Shown here in pieces: positions 55,208 through 63,968 of a DNA stretch of 64,000 nucleotides. Position 1 is the stretch's first letter, and each line of letters starts with the position of its first letter. Source of the stretch: Bittarella massiliensis (ex Durand et al. 2017) (GTDB taxonomy: Bacteria > Bacillota > Clostridia > Oscillospirales > Ruminococcaceae); contig NZ_LN908974.1 in assembly GCF_001486165.1 (NCBI RefSeq), positions 1-64,000 of the forward strand, written 5' to 3'. The notes beneath the pieces are model-generated. The model was given only the letters and a program-made list of their open reading frames with translations. It had not been told where the DNA came from and searched no databases. The position numbers and the translations under genes are program-made.

Positions 55208-57250
55208 CTACACGGTGGCGTAAACCTGGCACATGCGCGTCCAGGTGGCCTGGCCCACCGCCCCGTCGACGGTGAGGCCAAAGAGCTGCTGGAAGGTGCG
55301 CACCGACGCCTCGGTGGCGGCGCCGAAGATGCCGTCCACCGTCACGCGGCCCACCTGGGGGTAGTTGAGGGCGATGACGTTGAGCATAAACTGAATGTTG
55401 CGCACCGCATTGCCGGTGCTGCCCCTGCGGTAGACCCCGCCGGGATAGGGCGGGCAGGGCGGTTTGACTGGCAGGTTGCAAAACTGGTTGCAGACCTCCG
55501 CCCAGGTGGCGGGGCCGACGATGCCGTCCACGCTCAGGCCGAAGAGTTGCTGAAAGACCCGCACGGCCTGGGTGGTGCCGGAACCGAAGATGCCGTCCAC
55601 CGCCAGCTGGGGGATCAGGGTGTTGACCACCCCGATGGCGTTGAGGTAGAACTGCAGGTCGCTGACGCTGGTGCCGGTGGAGCCCTGCCGCAGCGGGGTG
55701 CCGGGGTATGGCTTGCAGCCGCAGCCGCCGTTGGGCACGTCGGGCTCCACCTGTTTATAGATGTCGATCATCTGCTGCCAGGTGGCGTGGCCCACGATCC
55801 CGTCGGGGATGAGGCCGAAGTAGCTCTGGAAGGACTTCACCGCGTTTTTGGTGATGGGCCCGAAGACGCCGTCCATATCCACATCGGGGATCTCGGCAAA
55901 GAACTGAGAGGCCACCCGCAGCATATACTGCACGGCCTGCACGCCGACGCCGGTATCCCCCTCTTTGAGGACCGAGGCGGGCGGGGTGTCGGGCACATCC
56001 ACATCTTCGCCCTCGCTGCCCAGTTCGGCCAGCTTCTTCACCGCCACGTAGATATAGGAGATCTCATACCAGGTTCCCTTGCCCACGATCCCGTCCTGGG
56101 TGAGCTTAAAGCTCTTTTGGAAGGCCTTGACCGCCGCCTCGGTGGAGGGGCCAAAGACCCCGTCCACCGGGTTGATCAGGGGAATGGAGGGGAAGTTGCG
56201 GCGGATGCGGTTGAGCTGGTTTTGGATGATGGCCACGTTGGTGCCGGTGGAGCCCACCCGCAGCGGGGTGCCGGGGTAGGACTGGGGGATGTCGCGGATG
56301 TTGTTGGACTCGTAAAGTGCCACCCCGCTGCCGTAGTAGTAGCGCAGGATCTGGATGGGGCTGTACCCCTGGTTGGCCAGGTTCACGGTGCCCCACTGCT
56401 TGAGGCCGGGGCAGTTGGTGACCTGTCGGCCGTCGCAGTACTCGGCGTAGAAGGGCTCTTCGCGGTTGTTTTTGCGGATGTAGACGTTGAAGATCTCATC
56501 CACGATTTTGCTGATGTTGTCGAAGATGTTGCGGTTTTTCACAAAGTACTGGTCGTACTGGGTGGAGTTGGTGATTTGGAAGTTGTAGCCCTTGCTGCGG
56601 TACCACTCGGTGTAGACCCGGTTGAGGGCCAGGGAGATCTGGCAGTAGATGTTGGCCCGAAGGGCGTTTTCCGGCCAGGTGGGGTAGATCTCGCTGGAGG
56701 CCACGTTTTTGATGTAGTACTTGAAGGGCACCGTCAGGTTTTCGGCTGAGGAGTTGTTGGGCCGGCCCAGGTGGACGGTGATGTTGGTGGGGATGACCGG
56801 CACCTGCAGGATGCGGTTTTCCACATTTTTCTCCGCCGGAGCGGTGGAGAAGCAGGGGCATTCACAGGTCAGGTGGTGCTGGGGGACGGTGCTCACCTGC
56901 CGGGGGCCGGTGTAGTTGTCGGTGGCGTCGGGGATCATCTCGATCACCTGCACGGCCAGGGTGTCGGCGAAAATCTGGATGTCCCGCACCTCGGCGGGGA
57001 CATAGCCCTCCTTGCGAAACTGCACGTCGTAGACCTCGTAGGGAAAGCCCTCGTAGCCGGGGTCGAGGGAGAGGGCCTTGTCGGGCGCCTCCAGGTCGAT
57101 GGCAGGGGTGTTTCCGTCCTCGTCGGTGATCAGTGTCTGGTCGTAGACCACCTGTCCCTCGGACACCTTGGTGATCACCACCTGGACGGCCTCCACCGGC
57201 AGCGCCTGCTGCGCCGTTGAGACGGAAAAGCTCAGTTGTCCAGTAGCCAA
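55208..57250 (-). CDS. SpoIID-like domain protein with four PG_binding_1 units
   Basis: A 680-residue protein. Residues 1-110 form a strand-rich domain (SFSVSTAQQALPVEAVQVVI). About 150-330 is SpoIID/LytB-like (YPTWPENALRANIYCQISLALNRVYTEW is cut here; key residues W, P, E, A, L, then tyrosine-rich strands). Four PG_binding_1 units fill 345-680, with VDGVFGPSTEAAVKAFQ as a type example. TTG at 57250 with AAAAGGAGG. There is no signal peptide. SpoIID cleaves glycan in engulfment; whether the active Glu is kept needs an alignment. The two proteins together carry six binding repeats. Confidence 0.82.
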   Translation of the reverse strand: MATGQLSFSVSTAQQALPVEAVQVVITKVSEGQVVYDQTLITDEDGNTPAIDLEAPDKALSLDPGYEGFPYEVYDVQFRKEGYVPAEVRDIQIFADTLAVQVIEMIPDATDNYTGPRQVSTVPQHHLTCECPCFSTAPAEKNVENRILQVPVIPTNITVHLGRPNNSSAENLTVPFKYYIKNVASSEIYPTWPENALRANIYCQISLALNRVYTEWYRSKGYNFQITNSTQYDQYFVKNRNIFDNISKIVDEIFNVYIRKNNREEPFYAEYCDGRQVTNCPGLKQWGTVNLANQGYSPIQILRYYYGSGVALYESNNIRDIPQSYPGTPLRVGSTGTNVAIIQNQLNRIRRNFPSIPLINPVDGVFGPSTEAAVKAFQKSFKLTQDGIVGKGTWYEISYIYVAVKKLAELGSEGEDVDVPDTPPASVLKEGDTGVGVQAVQYMLRVASQFFAEIPDVDMDGVFGPITKNAVKSFQSYFGLIPDGIVGHATWQQMIDIYKQVEPDVPNGGCGCKPYPGTPLRQGSTGTSVSDLQFYLNAIGVVNTLIPQLAVDGIFGSGTTQAVRVFQQLFGLSVDGIVGPATWAEVCNQFCNLPVKPPCPPYPGGVYRRGSTGNAVRNIQFMLNVIALNYPQVGRVTVDGIFGAATEASVRTFQQLFGLTVDGAVGQATWTRMCQVYATV

Positions 57251-57378
57251 ATGGGGTTCCTCCTTTTGCGGTGGAAGTTTGGGGAGCGGGCGCGCGGCCT
57301 GCGCCGGTTTCACACGCACACCAGCTTATTCCCCCGCCCCGCGAAAGGTGTCTGCCGTCCCCCCTCCAAAAAACGCCT

Positions 57379-57407
57379 TTGCGCTGGGGCGGAAAACACA
57401 GTATAAT
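57379..57407 (+). promoter_or_regulatory. promoter of the phage-type gene
   Basis: TTGCGC at 57379-57384, a 17-bp spacer and TATAAT at 57402-57407. Confidence 0.6.
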
Positions 57408-57464
57408 AGGGGGAAACAAGCGCGCAGCCAGACAGGGCGGCGGAGAAACGGAGAGGATACGGCC

Positions 57465-58091
57465 ATGATTGTATTGGAACGCACTGCGGTGATGAACTGG
57501 GAAAACGCCATGCGGGGCGCCCGCAACCCCATGAACAGCTGGGCGCGCGGCGACAGCAGCTACGGCGAGGACGGGAGCTACCAGCTGGGGGAGAACGACC
57601 TCTCCCTGGCGCTGCGGCTCTGCCGCTCGGGCAGCGACCACCGCAAGTTTATCCGCCAAATTTTTGTCTCGGTGGACATCACCGCCCCCCTCTACTGGTG
57701 GAAGGAGTTCGACACCTACAAGGTGGGCACGGTGGCCAACTCCACCTCCACCATGCACAAGATCCACGCCAAGCCCTTTTCGCGGGAGGATTTCAGCTGC
57801 GACCGGATGGACGAGCGCACCCTGTCCTGCCTGGACGGGGTCATTGTCCTGCTGGAACAGCTGCGGCAGGACTATCTGGCGGACAAGGACAAGACCTGCT
57901 GGTACTCGATGATCCAGCTGCTGCCCGAGAGCTACAACCAGCTGCGCACCGTGACCCTCAACTACGAAAATCTGGTGGGGATGTACTTTGCCCGCCGGAC
58001 CCACAAGCTGGACGAGTGGCATGTCCTCTGCGACTGGGTCAAGACCCTGCCCTATATGGTCGACATCCTGCGGGTCATCGAAGAGGGGTAA
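57465..58091 (+). CDS. conserved protein of a type common in Firmicutes phages and chromosomes
   Basis: A 208-residue soluble protein. It contains the strongly conserved run FIRQIFVSVDITAPLYWWKE followed by FDTYKVGTVANSTSTMHKI, and a later SYNQLRTVTLNYENL. I recognise this as a conserved family seen in phage and Clostridia genomes, with no function I can state. The motif order slightly recalls flavin-dependent thymidylate synthase (ThyX), but its RHR signature is absent. ATG at 57465 with GGAGAGGA. A lipoprotein gene follows after 32 bp. Confidence 0.75.
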   Translation: MIVLERTAVMNWENAMRGARNPMNSWARGDSSYGEDGSYQLGENDLSLALRLCRSGSDHRKFIRQIFVSVDITAPLYWWKEFDTYKVGTVANSTSTMHKIHAKPFSREDFSCDRMDERTLSCLDGVIVLLEQLRQDYLADKDKTCWYSMIQLLPESYNQLRTVTLNYENLVGMYFARRTHKLDEWHVLCDWVKTLPYMVDILRVIEEG

Positions 58092-58123
58092 AAATACCGC
58101 CTGACAGAGGGAGGAGAGAGTCC

Positions 58124-59263
58124 GTGAATCATCTGCAAAAAGCGGTGCGGGCGACCGCCCTCCTGGCAGCGGCGGTCCTCGCCTTGACCGGTTGCGGGGC
58201 CAAGGGAGAGAGGCCGTTCGAGGGCGAAGGGGAGAACGTCGCCACACCCCCTGCCTTCGCCGCGCCGTACCCCTACTGCGACGACAAGTACCAAAATCGG
58301 CTGGCCGTCTCCGGCGAGGACGGGACTGTCTACTTTCAGGGGCGGCAGGCCGTCTACCGCGCCGACAGCGACGGGTCTGTCGCCCCTCTAGTGACAGAGG
58401 ACGACCCCATCCGCAACCTCCACCTCTACTGCGGCGCCCTCTATTACGATGTCATTCACGGCACAGACCCCTTTTCCTACACCCGCTCCTCCTATCGGTT
58501 CGACCTGCAGTCCGGCCAAAAGGACGAACTGCCGTTCACGGTAGAGCTCTGCCGGCTGATAGGCACCACCCTCTACACCCTGCAACCCGACGACGGGCGG
58601 GACTTTGGCTCGGGCGAACACCTGGAAAAATACGACCTCTCCGACCCCGCGACTGGCCCGGTGCCCCTGCCGGTGGAAGAGGACGAGCTGCCGCCCCTTG
58701 GCGGCCTCTCCGCCCTGCCCCAACCCTTTCAGCGGGGGGAAGGCATCTACTTCACCGTCAAATCCAATGAGGAGGACGCAAAGCACCCCTCCCTCGAGGT
58801 GTACCTACAGCGGCTCGGCGATGCCGAAAGCCGCATCCTTGCCGCCTCCATTGCCGATTCCCGCGCGGTGACCGGCACCCCGCTGGTCACCCATCGCGGC
58901 TGCGTCTACATCCGCCAGCTCCACTCCGGGCCGGAAGAGGGAGCAGCCGAGGGCGGCCTCTGTCTCGCCCCCTTTGACGGTCAGCCGGAGCAGGTCCTGC
59001 ACACCTTTGCAGGGGGAAGCAGTGTCACCCCCCTCAACTGGGACGAACACTGGGTCTACCTGGAGGTCTCCGGCCACCTGGCCCGCCTCTCTTTCGACGG
59101 CGCCCAGTGGCAGGAGTATGAGGAGATCGCCCTGTCCGTCCACTCCCCGGCCGTCAGCATTGCCGGCGGTTGGGGGTACTGCTTCGACACGGCTGCCGGG
59201 GCCTATATCCGCTTCTCTCTAGACGACCCCCGCGTTCGGCAGGCAGAGCCCTTTGCCCCCTAA
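58124..59263 (+). CDS. lipoprotein with beta-propeller-like repeats
   Basis: A 379-residue secreted protein. A signal with lipobox LALTGC (cysteine near 24) is followed by a Gly/Glu linker, then repeating strand blocks such as GTVYFQGRQAVYRADSDGS, GALYYDVIHGTD, GTTLYTLQPDDG and GCVYIRQLHS that fit a DUF5050/beta-propeller fold. Ligand unknown. GTG at 58124 with GGAGGAGAGAG. Probably cotranscribed with the gene 32 bp upstream. Confidence 0.8.
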   Translation: MNHLQKAVRATALLAAAVLALTGCGAKGERPFEGEGENVATPPAFAAPYPYCDDKYQNRLAVSGEDGTVYFQGRQAVYRADSDGSVAPLVTEDDPIRNLHLYCGALYYDVIHGTDPFSYTRSSYRFDLQSGQKDELPFTVELCRLIGTTLYTLQPDDGRDFGSGEHLEKYDLSDPATGPVPLPVEEDELPPLGGLSALPQPFQRGEGIYFTVKSNEEDAKHPSLEVYLQRLGDAESRILAASIADSRAVTGTPLVTHRGCVYIRQLHSGPEEGAAEGGLCLAPFDGQPEQVLHTFAGGSSVTPLNWDEHWVYLEVSGHLARLSFDGAQWQEYEEIALSVHSPAVSIAGGWGYCFDTAAGAYIRFSLDDPRVRQAEPFAP

Positions 59264-59280
59264 ACACCCTCTCACAGCGC

Positions 59281-59322
59281 AAAAGATCCGGGAGCCCCCT
59301 TTGCGGGGCTCCCGGATCTTTC
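59281..59322. terminator. two-way terminator
   Basis: Stem AAAAGATCCGGGAGCCCC with GGGGCTCCCGGATCTTT between convergent genes. Confidence 0.9.
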
Positions 59323-59332
59323 TGTTTGCTTT

Positions 59333-59932
59333 TTAGGAGAGGGCCTTCACCAGCAGGCGGCAGACCTCCTCCACCGCCTCGTCCAGCGGCTGGCCCCCCT
59401 GCATGCAGGGGGCGCAGTCGAGCTGTTGGAAGCCCATGGTGGCGCTGGTGAATACCCGCCAGACATAGGTCTGATCGGTGGGCTGGGGGAAGAGGCCCTC
59501 CTCGGCCCCCAGGCAGGCCAGCTGCCAGGCCAGTTCCTCCACCTGGGCGCGGCGGGCCTGCATCTCGCTGGAAAAGGCCTGGGCCATCCCCTTCCAGTCG
59601 GGGACGCCGCCGTAGAGGAGGAGCAGTTGAAAGGGCCCCATGGACTGGCGGGCCCCCTCTCCCAGCCGGGTGAGGGCGGCCCGGCACTTATTCAAAAAGC
59701 CCTCGGCCCCCTCCACCGCCGCCAGCACCTCGTCCATCTGGCGGAAGAGGTCGTAGAGGACGGTGTGGGAGATGATCTCCTCCTTGGAGGAGAAGTAGTT
59801 GTAGAGGGTGCCCTTGCCCAGACCGGCCGCCCGGGCGATGTCGTCGGCCTTGAGGGCCCGCAGGTCGGCCCCCTGTAAGGCCAATTTGCGCACCCCCTCG
59901 AAGATGGCGATCTCCTTTTCGCTGTAGGTCAC
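59333..59932 (-). CDS. TetR family regulator of the RND pump
   Basis: A 199-residue repressor. The N-terminal helix-turn-helix (IFEGVRKLALQG, then DDIARAAGLGKGTLYNYFSSKEEI) is standard TetR. The C-terminal helices form the ligand pocket. GTG at 59932 overlaps the pump gene stop (GTGA), so it is coupled to the pump. The 26-bp perfect palindrome at the operon promoter is the obvious operator: the pump and its repressor would be induced together by a pump substrate. Confidence 0.92.
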   Translation of the reverse strand: MTYSEKEIAIFEGVRKLALQGADLRALKADDIARAAGLGKGTLYNYFSSKEEIISHTVLYDLFRQMDEVLAAVEGAEGFLNKCRAALTRLGEGARQSMGPFQLLLLYGGVPDWKGMAQAFSSEMQARRAQVEELAWQLACLGAEEGLFPQPTDQTYVWRVFTSATMGFQQLDCAPCMQGGQPLDEAVEEVCRLLVKALS

Positions 59933-62900
59933 AGCTCTACCTCCTCCCCGCCGGCGGGCATCCGCTCGCCGCCCTTTTTGCGGCGGTGGAACAGGTCATA
60001 GAGGATGGGCACCACAAAGAGGGTCAGCAGGGTGGCATAGGCCAGACCGCCGATGGTGACCACCGCCATGGGCTGGAGCATATCGGCTCCGGAGCCGATT
60101 CCCAAAGCCAGGGTGCCCAGCCCCAAGATGGTGGTGAGGGCGGTCATGAGGATGGGGCGGACGCGGGTGACGCCGGTCTCCACCAGGGCCTGGCGCAGAG
60201 GGGTGCCCTCCAGCCGAAGCTGGTTGACGTAGTCGACAAAGACGATGCCGTTGTTGACCACCACCCCGCAGAGGACCAAAAAGCCCAGCATGGAGATGAC
60301 GCTGATCTCCATCCCGCAGAGCCAGAGGGCCAGCAGGCCGCCAGTAAAGGCCAGGGGGATGGTGAACATGACGATGAAGGGAGAGAGCAGCGACTGGAAC
60401 TGGGCCACCATGATGCCGTAGATCAGCACGATGGCGAGCCCCACCATCTTCAGCAGCTCGACAAGGGTGGAGTTGATGGTTTCGGTCTGTCCCACCAATT
60501 CCACCGTGTAGCCGGCAGGGGGCTGGTAGCTGTCCAACTTGGACTGCAGCTCCCGGCTCACCAGGCCGATGTTGTGCTCGGCGTCGATCTGGGCGCTGAC
60601 CGAGAGGGTGCGCACCTGCCCGTCGTGGCGGATGGAGGAGAGCCCCTCCTCCTGGCTGATTTGGGCGATGTCCGAGAGGGGGATGGTGGTCTCCTCCCCG
60701 TCCTTGGTGGCGGTGAGCAGGTGGTCGCCCAAGGTGGCCCGGCTGAGGGCCGCCTCCGGGTCCTTGACCACCACGACGGGGTAGTCGCCGTCCTCCAGGG
60801 AGAGGGTGGTGGCGGTGGTCTCAGACTGGATGGCCGCGGCCACCTCCTGGTAGACCTGGGCCACCGTGAGGCCGTAGCCCATGGCCTTGTTCTTGTCCAC
60901 GCTCACCCGCAGTTCATAGGCCGGGTCCTCCGAGCCGTCCTCCACGTCCTGGGTGCCCTCGGTCCCCTCCATCAGGGCGGCCACCTCCTGGCCCACCCGG
61001 CGCAGGGTGTCCAGGTCGTCGCCCTGGATCTGCACCGTGAGGCCCGAGCCGCCCATGGAGGACATATCCCCCATGGAGCTCTGGGCGGTGACCTCGCAGG
61101 GGAGGTCTTCGGTGGCGTCTTTGATCTGCTGGGCAATGTGGCTGCTGTCCGGCCGTTTCCCCTCGGAGAGGATGACGTACATGCTGACACTGCCGCTGCC
61201 GCCGGAACTCATCATCCCGCCGCCCTCCATGGCGCCCACCGTCTCCACCCCGGGCAGATCGCCGACGATGGCGGCCACCCGGTCGCCCATGGCGCGGGTC
61301 TCGGCGGTGGTGGTCTCGGGGGGCATCTCCACCGTGACGCTGATTTGGTTGGTGTCGCTCTCGGGGATAAAGGCGGTGCCCATCTGGGTGGCGCCGATGC
61401 CGCTGACCACCAGCAGCGCCACCACCCCGCAGAGGACTGCCGCCCGGTGGGAGAGGGCTTTGTCCAGCAGCCGGGCGTACCAGTTCACAAACCGGTCAAA
61501 GAGCCGGTGCTTGGTCTGGTCGGGTCTGCGCAACAACTTGGAGGAGAGGGCCGGCACCAGCGTCAGGGCCACGATCAGGCTGGCCACCAGGGAATAGGCG
61601 ATGGTGAGGCCCATGTCGGTAAACAGCTCCCGGGAGATGCCCTGGGTAAAGACGATGGGCAGGAAGACGCAGACGGTGGTCAGGGTGGAGGCGGCAATGG
61701 CCCCCGCCACCTGGGCCGCGCCCCGCACAGCCGCCTGGGCCGCGCTCATCCCCTCGCCCCGCAGGCGGTAGATGTTCTCGATGACCACGATGCTGTTGTC
61801 CACCAGCATCCCCACCCCCAGGGCCAGACCGGCCAGGGAGATGATGTTGAGGGTGACGCCCGAGAAGTACATCAGCGCCACCGCAAAGAGCAGGCTGATG
61901 GGGATGCTGGCGGCAATGGCCAGGGTCGGGCGGTAGTTGCGCAGGAAGAGGAGGATGATGAGGATGGCCAGCGCCCCGCCCATGAGCAGGTTTTGCAACA
62001 CCGACTGCACCACAATGTCGATGTAGACCCCCTGGTCGTTGAGGGCGGTCAGGTGCAGGCCGCTGTGCTCCTCCTGCAGTTGGGCCATGGCCGCGCGGAT
62101 GTCGGCAGACACCTGGGAGGTGGAGGCGGTGCTCTGCTTTTGGAAGGTGAGGAGGATGCCGTCGTTGCCGTTGATTTTGGCATACATCTCGTCCCGGTTG
62201 TCGGCAAAGGTCACCTCGGCCACGTCCGACAGCTTGATGGTGCCGATGCCCTCCAGATCAATGGTGAAGAGTTCCAGCCCCGCCAGCTCCTCCACACTGG
62301 AGAAGGTATCGCCCACCTTGACGGCGTACTTCTCCCCCTTTTCGGTGAGGGAGCCGGCGGGCATGGAGAAGTTCTCCGCCGCCAAGATCCCCTGAATGGT
62401 CTGGGGGGTCAGTTTGCCGCTGAGACCGGCGGTCTGGTAGGCGGCCTTTTCCGCCTCCTCAAACTGGGTGCGGCCCTGGCTCAACTGCTGCGCAGTGGCG
62501 TCCAACTTCCCCTGGGCCTGGGCGATCTTCTGGGCAAAGAGCATCTTCCCCGCCTCCAGCTGGCTTTCGGCCGGGGCCAGGGCTTCCAACTTGTCGGCCA
62601 GGGGGCCACGCTGGGCCTCCATCTGCCGCAGGCCGCTGTCGGCGGCGGCGATCCCCTCGTCCAACTTGGTCACCGCCTCGCCCAACAGCTGGGCCAGCTG
62701 CCCGCTCTGCTGGCCCAGAGCGGCCAACAGGGCCTGCGCCTCCTGCTGGGTGAGAACGCCGGCGTCCTGCAGCCGCTGCACCAGGGCGGTCAGGGTCGCC
62801 TCCGCCTCCGGGCCCGCCTGCTGCCCCCCGTCGAGGAAGGCCTGCAGGCTCTGCCGCAGGGTGGAGAGCTGCTCCCTCTGGGCCTTGGTCTGGGCGATGG

Positions 62901-63687
62901 TGGTGTCCAGATAGGTCAGCCCCTGGGTCAGCTGGGCCTTGCCGTCGGAGAGCTGGGCGGCGCTGTCGGCCAACTGCTTGGCCTGGGCTTCACTCTCGCT
63001 GTCCAGTTTTTCCTGGGCGGCCTTGATTTGGGCCTCCCCCTGGTCCAGCTGGGCCTTGGTCTGGGCCAACTTGGCGTCGATCTGGGCGAGCATCTTGTCG
63101 TTGAGGGCGTCGATCTTCTGCTGGTCGAGGGTGACCTGGATCTCCTTTTCCAGCACGCCGGTGGCGCTGACCGAGGCCACCCCGTCCACCCGCTCCATCG
63201 CCGGGAGAACGGTCTCGTTCACCAGTTGGGAGAGGGCCTCGGCGTCCTGCCCGTCGGCGTCCACTGCAGCGATCATCACCGGCAGCATGTCGGGGTTGAT
63301 TTTCATCAGGGTGGGGGTGCTCACCCCGTCGGCCAGCTGACCCTTGACCAGGTCCACCTTGCCACTGAGGTCGATCATGGCGCTGTCCATGTTGGTGCCG
63401 TCGGCAAACTGCAGGATCACCATGCTGGTGTTCTCGCTGGAGATGCTCTGCACCTCTTTGATGCCGCTGGTGGTGGAGAGCCCCTTCTCCAGGGGCTTGG
63501 TCACCGCCTGCTCCACCTTCTCCGGGCTGGCCCCGGGGTAGGCGGTGATCACCGCCACGTAGGGCAGGTCCAGGCTGGGAAGCAGGTCGGTCTGCATGTT
63601 GGTGAAGGAGATGACCCCCATCAACATCACCAAAATGACCGCCACAAAGACAGTCAGCGGTTTTTTGACACTGAATTTGGAAAGCAT
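59929..63687 (-). CDS. RND efflux permease with large coiled-coil insertion
   Basis: A 1252-residue HAE1/AcrB-like pump, about 200 longer than AcrB. TM1 is at residues 10-30. The two RND halves are visible: the TM2-6 block begins near LLMGGALAILIILLFLRN and has GLALGVGMLVDNSIVVIENI with proton-relay Asp; the second has LGFLVLCGVVVNNGIVFVDYV. Residues about 190-415, between porter subdomains, are an Ala/Gln/Leu/Lys heptad-rich region (LAQTKAQLDQGEAQIKAAQ) likely to fold as a long hairpin. ATG at 63687 with AAAGGAGCGCG. The first gene of a pump-TetR operon. Confidence 0.92.
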   Translation of the reverse strand: MLSKFSVKKPLTVFVAVILVMLMGVISFTNMQTDLLPSLDLPYVAVITAYPGASPEKVEQAVTKPLEKGLSTTSGIKEVQSISSENTSMVILQFADGTNMDSAMIDLSGKVDLVKGQLADGVSTPTLMKINPDMLPVMIAAVDADGQDAEALSQLVNETVLPAMERVDGVASVSATGVLEKEIQVTLDQQKIDALNDKMLAQIDAKLAQTKAQLDQGEAQIKAAQEKLDSESEAQAKQLADSAAQLSDGKAQLTQGLTYLDTTIAQTKAQREQLSTLRQSLQAFLDGGQQAGPEAEATLTALVQRLQDAGVLTQQEAQALLAALGQQSGQLAQLLGEAVTKLDEGIAAADSGLRQMEAQRGPLADKLEALAPAESQLEAGKMLFAQKIAQAQGKLDATAQQLSQGRTQFEEAEKAAYQTAGLSGKLTPQTIQGILAAENFSMPAGSLTEKGEKYAVKVGDTFSSVEELAGLELFTIDLEGIGTIKLSDVAEVTFADNRDEMYAKINGNDGILLTFQKQSTASTSQVSADIRAAMAQLQEEHSGLHLTALNDQGVYIDIVVQSVLQNLLMGGALAILIILLFLRNYRPTLAIAASIPISLLFAVALMYFSGVTLNIISLAGLALGVGMLVDNSIVVIENIYRLRGEGMSAAQAAVRGAAQVAGAIAASTLTTVCVFLPIVFTQGISRELFTDMGLTIAYSLVASLIVALTLVPALSSKLLRRPDQTKHRLFDRFVNWYARLLDKALSHRAAVLCGVVALLVVSGIGATQMGTAFIPESDTNQISVTVEMPPETTTAETRAMGDRVAAIVGDLPGVETVGAMEGGGMMSSGGSGSVSMYVILSEGKRPDSSHIAQQIKDATEDLPCEVTAQSSMGDMSSMGGSGLTVQIQGDDLDTLRRVGQEVAALMEGTEGTQDVEDGSEDPAYELRVSVDKNKAMGYGLTVAQVYQEVAAAIQSETTATTLSLEDGDYPVVVVKDPEAALSRATLGDHLLTATKDGEETTIPLSDIAQISQEEGLSSIRHDGQVRTLSVSAQIDAEHNIGLVSRELQSKLDSYQPPAGYTVELVGQTETINSTLVELLKMVGLAIVLIYGIMVAQFQSLLSPFIVMFTIPLAFTGGLLALWLCGMEISVISMLGFLVLCGVVVNNGIVFVDYVNQLRLEGTPLRQALVETGVTRVRPILMTALTTILGLGTLALGIGSGADMLQPMAVVTIGGLAYATLLTLFVVPILYDLFHRRKKGGERMPAGGEEVEL

Positions 63688-63784
63688 ACGCGCGCTCCTT
63701 TCGGACTGTGGCGCTCTGCCGCAGGGGCGGGGGTCCGGCGCAAACTTGCAGGGGGCGCGCCGGGCAAAGGCCCCAGGGGCAGAA

Positions 63785-63810
63785 CAGGTGACTGACCGGT
63801 CAGTCACCTG
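63785..63810. promoter_or_regulatory. TetR operator, perfect 26-bp palindrome
   Basis: CAGGTGACTGACC followed directly by its exact complement, just downstream of the -10 box of the pump promoter. Size and form fit TetR/AcrR operators. Confidence 0.85.
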
Positions 63811-63813
63811 TCT

Positions 63814-63842
63814 ATTGTACGAGTCTCCCCCCTTCCCGTCAA
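63814..63842 (-). promoter_or_regulatory. promoter of the RND-TetR operon
   Basis: TTGACG at 63842-63837, a 17-bp spacer and TACAAT at 63819-63814; the operator covers the start point. Confidence 0.8.
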
Positions 63843-63904
63843 TTGATTTTCCAGACAAAAAGGCGCTTTTCTAAAAAGTTTACAAACGGTTCCCCTTCCA
63901 GCGC

Positions 63905-63942
63905 AAAAAAGCGTCCCCCTGCAAGCGGATACAGGGGGACGC
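63905..63942 (-). terminator. terminator of a gene beyond the window edge
   Basis: An 11-bp stem GCGTCCCCCTG/CAGGGGGACGC followed on the minus strand by TTTTTT. Confidence 0.85.
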
Positions 63943-63968
63943 CTGATAAAGGTTTTAGAGAAAAGGGG

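Noticed and set aside
57465-58091. Assignment as flavin-dependent thymidylate synthase
   Set aside because: The RHR-x7-S signature that defines ThyX is missing; the likeness is only partial.
59986-63795. 1269-residue open frame antisense to the RND gene, and similar long mirrors opposite other genes
   Set aside because: His/Gly/Val-rich shadow translation that arises opposite GC-rich codons; the true gene on the other strand has full RND motifs.
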